Shown piece after piece: positions 60,844 through 64,000 of a DNA stretch of 64,000 bases. The translations under genes were made by a program, and so were the position numbers. Below the pieces are notes generated by a model. It worked only from the letters and a program-made list of their open reading frames with translations, was not told where the DNA came from and did no database searches. Location: positions 6,608,501 through 6,672,500 of the forward strand of contig JADJPE010000005.1 in assembly GCA_016713425.1 (NCBI GenBank), in the 5' to 3' direction. The stretch comes from Deltaproteobacteria bacterium. GTDB lineage: Bacteria; Myxococcota; Kuafuiibacteriia; Kuafuiibacteriales; Kuafuiibacteriaceae. Position 1 is the stretch's first letter, and every line of letters starts with the position of its first letter.

Positions 60844-62805
60844 GTGAATGGGAATGGCGTATATACTGCGCACTCGGTGCGCCCGTTCGCCTTCGTTGTT
60901 CTGCTGGCCGTCACCCTATACAACCTTCGACTGAATCCCGCGTGGGCCGCGGCGGCGGCCTGCTACTTCTACTTCGCGATCCCCATGCGCGAGTTCAACA
61001 TGCCGAGTGCCCCCTACCAGGCGGGCTTTTTTGCGGTCGCGGTCGTGCTGTCGGTTCAAAGTCGGTACTACGCTCGTGCAGAGTCCAAGAAGGAGATCAT
61101 CGAGCGCACGAGGACGGCTACGCGCGAAGTACTGACGGCACTGCGCGGCCCGATCGTCACGCTGATCACCCGATTGACCACGGCTGACGAACGTCGGTCG
61201 ACCCCCGAAACTTGCAGCGAGGCGTCACGCGAGGCGCGCGCAGACATCGCTCGACTCGTTCCGCTCCACGCGCCCAAGAAACTCGTCGAGGTCGTCCGCG
61301 ATACCGTGAGCTCGGTCTGCGACCAGGCGATCAGTCGCGCGGCCGCAGAGGCAGAAAGCGTCCGGACCCGACACGGTGGCGGGCCCATGCACTCGCGTGG
61401 TGTGCTCGAGGCCAACGTCGTCCGTCAAGTCGAGGCATCCTTCAACCGGGAGCTCGACATTCAAACGGATCGGACACTCGAGACGACGCTCGAAGCCGCC
61501 ATCGCCGAGTACGAGTCGAGCCAGCATGCACGACCGAACGAGCTTCGGGAGTACGGCATTCTCGGCGTGCCGCTTCATCGCCCTGCCCTGATCGCAGTTC
61601 TGACCAATACGGGTGTATGGGCGCACTTGGCCTTCACTCTCGCGACCGCGATCTGTGCGAGCCATGCGCGGTGGAGCCAAAACGCCGGCGAGAAACAGGT
61701 TGAGTTGTGCTGGCTGTTGTTCATCCCGATTCTCGGGATCATCTGCGGTGTTCGAAACGCCAAGCAGTTTCGACTCTACGCGGCCGCATGGACGCTGGGC
61801 GTGGCACATCTTTGCTACAACGGCGTGACGTGGTGGTTGAGCCACGGCGGACGCGCGGACAATGTCGGAGGACAGCAGGGCGATGCGAACTGGCTTGGCA
61901 TTACCGCCGTGTCGGTTGCCCCCGTCGCCCTGGCCGCCTTCTTGAGCGAAAGAAATCGATGGGTCGCATGGGCAGGTCTTAGCTTGGCGGGCCTTTGCGT
62001 ACTGGGTGTTCTCGCCGGTGGTTCGCGCGGCGCGCTCATCTCGTTGATCATCGGGGTAGCCTACTGGTTCTTCTGGACAAACAAGAAGGGCATCGCAGCC
62101 GGCTTGCTCCTGCTTGGACTTGCCGGCTTCCTCTTCGTCGCGCCAGCCTCATTCTGGGAGCGCATGGGCACCATGTTTCTTCCCAAGACCTCGAATCCAT
62201 ACGTGGTCGTCGAGCTCGAGGAGTCGGCTCAATCGCGAAAGCGCATGTGGGCCCTCGCAATTCAGGTGTTCAAGGAGGAGCCTCTCCTGGGCATTGGCCC
62301 CAAGAACTTCCCGCTCGAAAACAAAGTGCGAGGCGTCGCGTTGACTGCGGATGGCGCAGGTCTCGAGACGCACAGCACGTGGCTTCAGCTTCTGGCGGAG
62401 TTCGGCCTGACAGGTGCCCCCATCTGGTTTCTCGCCTATCTGACGTCGCTCCTCTGCATGCTGCGAGCCTTCCTGATTACGCGGCACCTGCGCGGCGACC
62501 CTCGCTACGGATGGATGCCGACCTATTTTCTTGGCTTTCAAGCGGGCTGGATCAGCAACGCCGTCGCGGCCTCGTTCGTCTCGTGCCAGTGGCTTGACTT
62601 CAACTACTGGATCTTCATCTTTGGACCGCTCGCGCTTCAGATCGCGAAGGAGACGAAGTCCTACGTCGAGTGGTTCGAGGTGCCCGGTGCACCATCCGAG
62701 GCACCGCCAGCACCGCGATACGGAGAGCCGTCGGCCGTTGGCCTCGATCTGACCGCCATCGATCTCGAAGACCTACCGGCTCTTCGCGACGAGGCCTCAT
62801 CCTGA
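60844..62805 (+). CDS. O-antigen ligase family (Wzy/WaaL-like) membrane protein with large soluble insert
   Basis: A 653-residue protein with about 10-12 membrane segments. The start is GTG 60844 or 60877; neither has a strong ribosome site. Two membrane segments at the N-terminus are followed by a charged helical insert (about residues 85-230, rich in Arg/Glu, without membrane segments) and then by the main transmembrane region. The ligase-family core is recognisable: VLAGGSRGALISLIIG, and the long loop RKRMWALAIQVFKEEPLLGI with GPKNFPLENK and THSTWLQLLAEFGLTGAPIW, with the conserved Arg, Gly-x-Gly and His of the family. Probably links or polymerises a surface glycan. Confidence 0.82.
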   Translation: MNGNGVYTAHSVRPFAFVVLLAVTLYNLRLNPAWAAAAACYFYFAIPMREFNMPSAPYQAGFFAVAVVLSVQSRYYARAESKKEIIERTRTATREVLTALRGPIVTLITRLTTADERRSTPETCSEASREARADIARLVPLHAPKKLVEVVRDTVSSVCDQAISRAAAEAESVRTRHGGGPMHSRGVLEANVVRQVEASFNRELDIQTDRTLETTLEAAIAEYESSQHARPNELREYGILGVPLHRPALIAVLTNTGVWAHLAFTLATAICASHARWSQNAGEKQVELCWLLFIPILGIICGVRNAKQFRLYAAAWTLGVAHLCYNGVTWWLSHGGRADNVGGQQGDANWLGITAVSVAPVALAAFLSERNRWVAWAGLSLAGLCVLGVLAGGSRGALISLIIGVAYWFFWTNKKGIAAGLLLLGLAGFLFVAPASFWERMGTMFLPKTSNPYVVVELEESAQSRKRMWALAIQVFKEEPLLGIGPKNFPLENKVRGVALTADGAGLETHSTWLQLLAEFGLTGAPIWFLAYLTSLLCMLRAFLITRHLRGDPRYGWMPTYFLGFQAGWISNAVAASFVSCQWLDFNYWIFIFGPLALQIAKETKSYVEWFEVPGAPSEAPPAPRYGEPSAVGLDLTAIDLEDLPALRDEASS

Positions 62806-62939
62806 TTCCACCGGTGATCGGGGGCGACCGGTCGACGTGCATCCGATGTCAGAAGGCTGCTCATCGGGCCGTACAGATCGACGGATGTGTCGCAGTCCCT
62901 CTCGACTCTGGCCTGTTCGATGGACGGGGTCGTGAGCGA

Positions 62940-64000
62940 ATGATCGGGGAAAAAGTCGGGGTGACGAAGCTGCCATCGGGTGCTAGATTCCGTCAAGTGC
63001 AAAATCCAAACCGCACATCACTCGCGCTTCTACTCCTTCTGGCCGGCTGTCACTGGCAGTGCTCGGGCACCATCGCGTCGTCTGCGTCTTCGGACTCGGC
63101 GGACTCTTCAGGCTCCGCGGAGTCCTCGGGTTCGAAGGGCGACGGCAGCGCCGATAATGCAGCGACCTTCCCGTCGGTGACCGGCCCGAATGATCCCGAA
63201 CCCGAGGGGCGCCCACCCACGGCCTACGCGCTCAACGTGCCGATGACCGTGAAGGAAGTGGCGGGCGTTGGGTCAACCCACTTCCCAGTGTCGGTCGTCG
63301 TTCCGCTCGAGCGCGGCACCTACCTCGATACGAGCGGCTTCTACGTGGCCAACGCCCAAGGCTATGCAGTACCGGCGCAGTTCGAGGTCTTGAACCACAA
63401 CTTCATGACCGACAACTCGATCCGGCACCTGCTGGTACATTTCCAGCCCGATGTCGAGGCCTTCAAGGGCTCGGGAGGAACCTCGACATACTATCTACGA
63501 GACAAGGGCACGAATCCGGCACCCACGGCGCCCGTTCAAGTCACCGACGAGGCCAGTGCGATCACGCTCGACAGCGGCGTGGTCAAGATTCGCGTTGAGA
63601 AGAAGCCCTTTAGGATCACGACGCCGAGCGGACCGCTTCAGGCCATCCTTCACGACCAGGACAACCAGCCGGTTCGGTCGTTCGACGCGCCCAACATCAC
63701 CATAAAGCTCGAGGAGCGCGGACCGATGAGGGCCGTGCTGCGTGCCGAGGCGCCCGCGGACATGGTCAACGACAAGATCCGGCACGGCTGGGCGATGCGC
63801 ATTTATGTCTACGCCGGGAAGCCGTACGTGAAGGTGGACTACCAGCTTCAAAACAGCGTGAACACCGTGGTCTACTCCCGGCCACTCTACTTCGAGTCGT
63901 TGGCGCTCAGTCTCGAAACGAACCAGACGGCAACGCCGCAATCGGTTCGCGCCGACTTGTCACCCCTCGACCAACTTCCGAATTCTTTCGATCCCCTTGC
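62940..64000 (+). CDS. PcRGLX/YetA-like secreted lipoprotein, N-terminal part (runs off the window end)
   Basis: The frame is open from ATG 62940 to the window edge (353 codons); GTG 62961 and GTG 62997 are other starts. SLALLLLLAGC is a lipobox. A Ser/Asp/Gly spacer follows, then a domain resembling the N-terminus of exo-rhamnogalacturonan lyase PcRGLX/YetA proteins: THFPVSVVVPLERGTYLDTS with YAVPAQFEVLNHNFMTDNSI and RHLLVHFQPDVEAF. A beta-rich part with SGVVKIRVEKKPFRITTPSG and the IYVYAGKPYVKVDYQLQNSV segment follows. Family members cleave or bind polysaccharide; the missing C-terminus holds the catalytic part, so activity is not established. Confidence 0.72.
   Translation, partial: MIGEKVGVTKLPSGARFRQVQNPNRTSLALLLLLAGCHWQCSGTIASSASSDSADSSGSAESSGSKGDGSADNAATFPSVTGPNDPEPEGRPPTAYALNVPMTVKEVAGVGSTHFPVSVVVPLERGTYLDTSGFYVANAQGYAVPAQFEVLNHNFMTDNSIRHLLVHFQPDVEAFKGSGGTSTYYLRDKGTNPAPTAPVQVTDEASAITLDSGVVKIRVEKKPFRITTPSGPLQAILHDQDNQPVRSFDAPNITIKLEERGPMRAVLRAEAPADMVNDKIRHGWAMRIYVYAGKPYVKVDYQLQNSVNTVVYSRPLYFESLALSLETNQTATPQSVRADLSPLDQLPNSFDPL

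Overview
The window is high-GC, gene-dense bacterial chromosome. Gene content points to a myxobacterium-like deltaproteobacterium (Myxococcota or a close relative). The signs are many secreted lipoproteins with acidic, Ser/Gly or Cys-rich spacers, TPR/PEGA-type proteins, a metallopeptidase with Asp-rich Cys repeats and a MYXO-CTERM-like tail, and thrombospondin-type-3 Ca-binding repeats. No insertion sequence, prophage, integrase or CRISPR array was seen. This placement is inferred from gene families, not from a phylogeny.

Left part (1-16246): a partial AsmA-like gene, an M30-like metallopeptidase lipoprotein and three small secreted proteins (two are tandem paralogues). Then comes the most striking locus, a minus-strand cluster at 5838-12068. 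It encodes an OmcA/MtrC-type decaheme lipoprotein with a collagen-like stalk, a 13-heme cytochrome with two C-X4-CH sites, an outer-membrane beta-barrel and a 13-heme lipoprotein. This has the composition of a porin-cytochrome conduit that moves electrons across the outer membrane, with 36 heme sites predicted. Hypothetical secreted and TPR/PEGA proteins follow.

Core part (16247-30273): the conserved minus-strand series tRNA-Thr, tRNA-Tyr, tRNA-Gly, tRNA-Thr, tRNA-Trp, secE, nusG, (extra ORF), rplK, rplA, rplJ, rplL, rpoB, rpoC. The elongation factor Tu gene usually found between the second tRNA-Thr and tRNA-Trp is absent. NusG carries a long low-complexity N-terminal extension, an unrecognised gene sits between nusG and rplK, and the rplL-rpoB gap holds a strong two-tier hairpin.

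Middle part (30270-45234): rlmB-pyrF (overlapping), the pntAA-pntAB-pntB transhydrogenase operon, a quinone-oxidoreductase-like MDR protein, a CoA-binding protein overlapping nth, a large FecR-domain lipoprotein, mtaB, a glycerol-phosphate-type acyltransferase next to a GpsA-like protein that has lost both catalytic lysines, and a YjbQ protein.

Right part (45483-64000): a large secreted metallopeptidase, an acyl-CoA synthetase, a 450-bp gap with several hairpins and a strong terminator that may encode a structured RNA, gpmI, several lipoproteins, a methyltransferase, an M23 peptidase, panD, an O-antigen-ligase-like protein with a soluble insert, and the start of a PcRGLX/YetA-like secreted protein cut by the window end.
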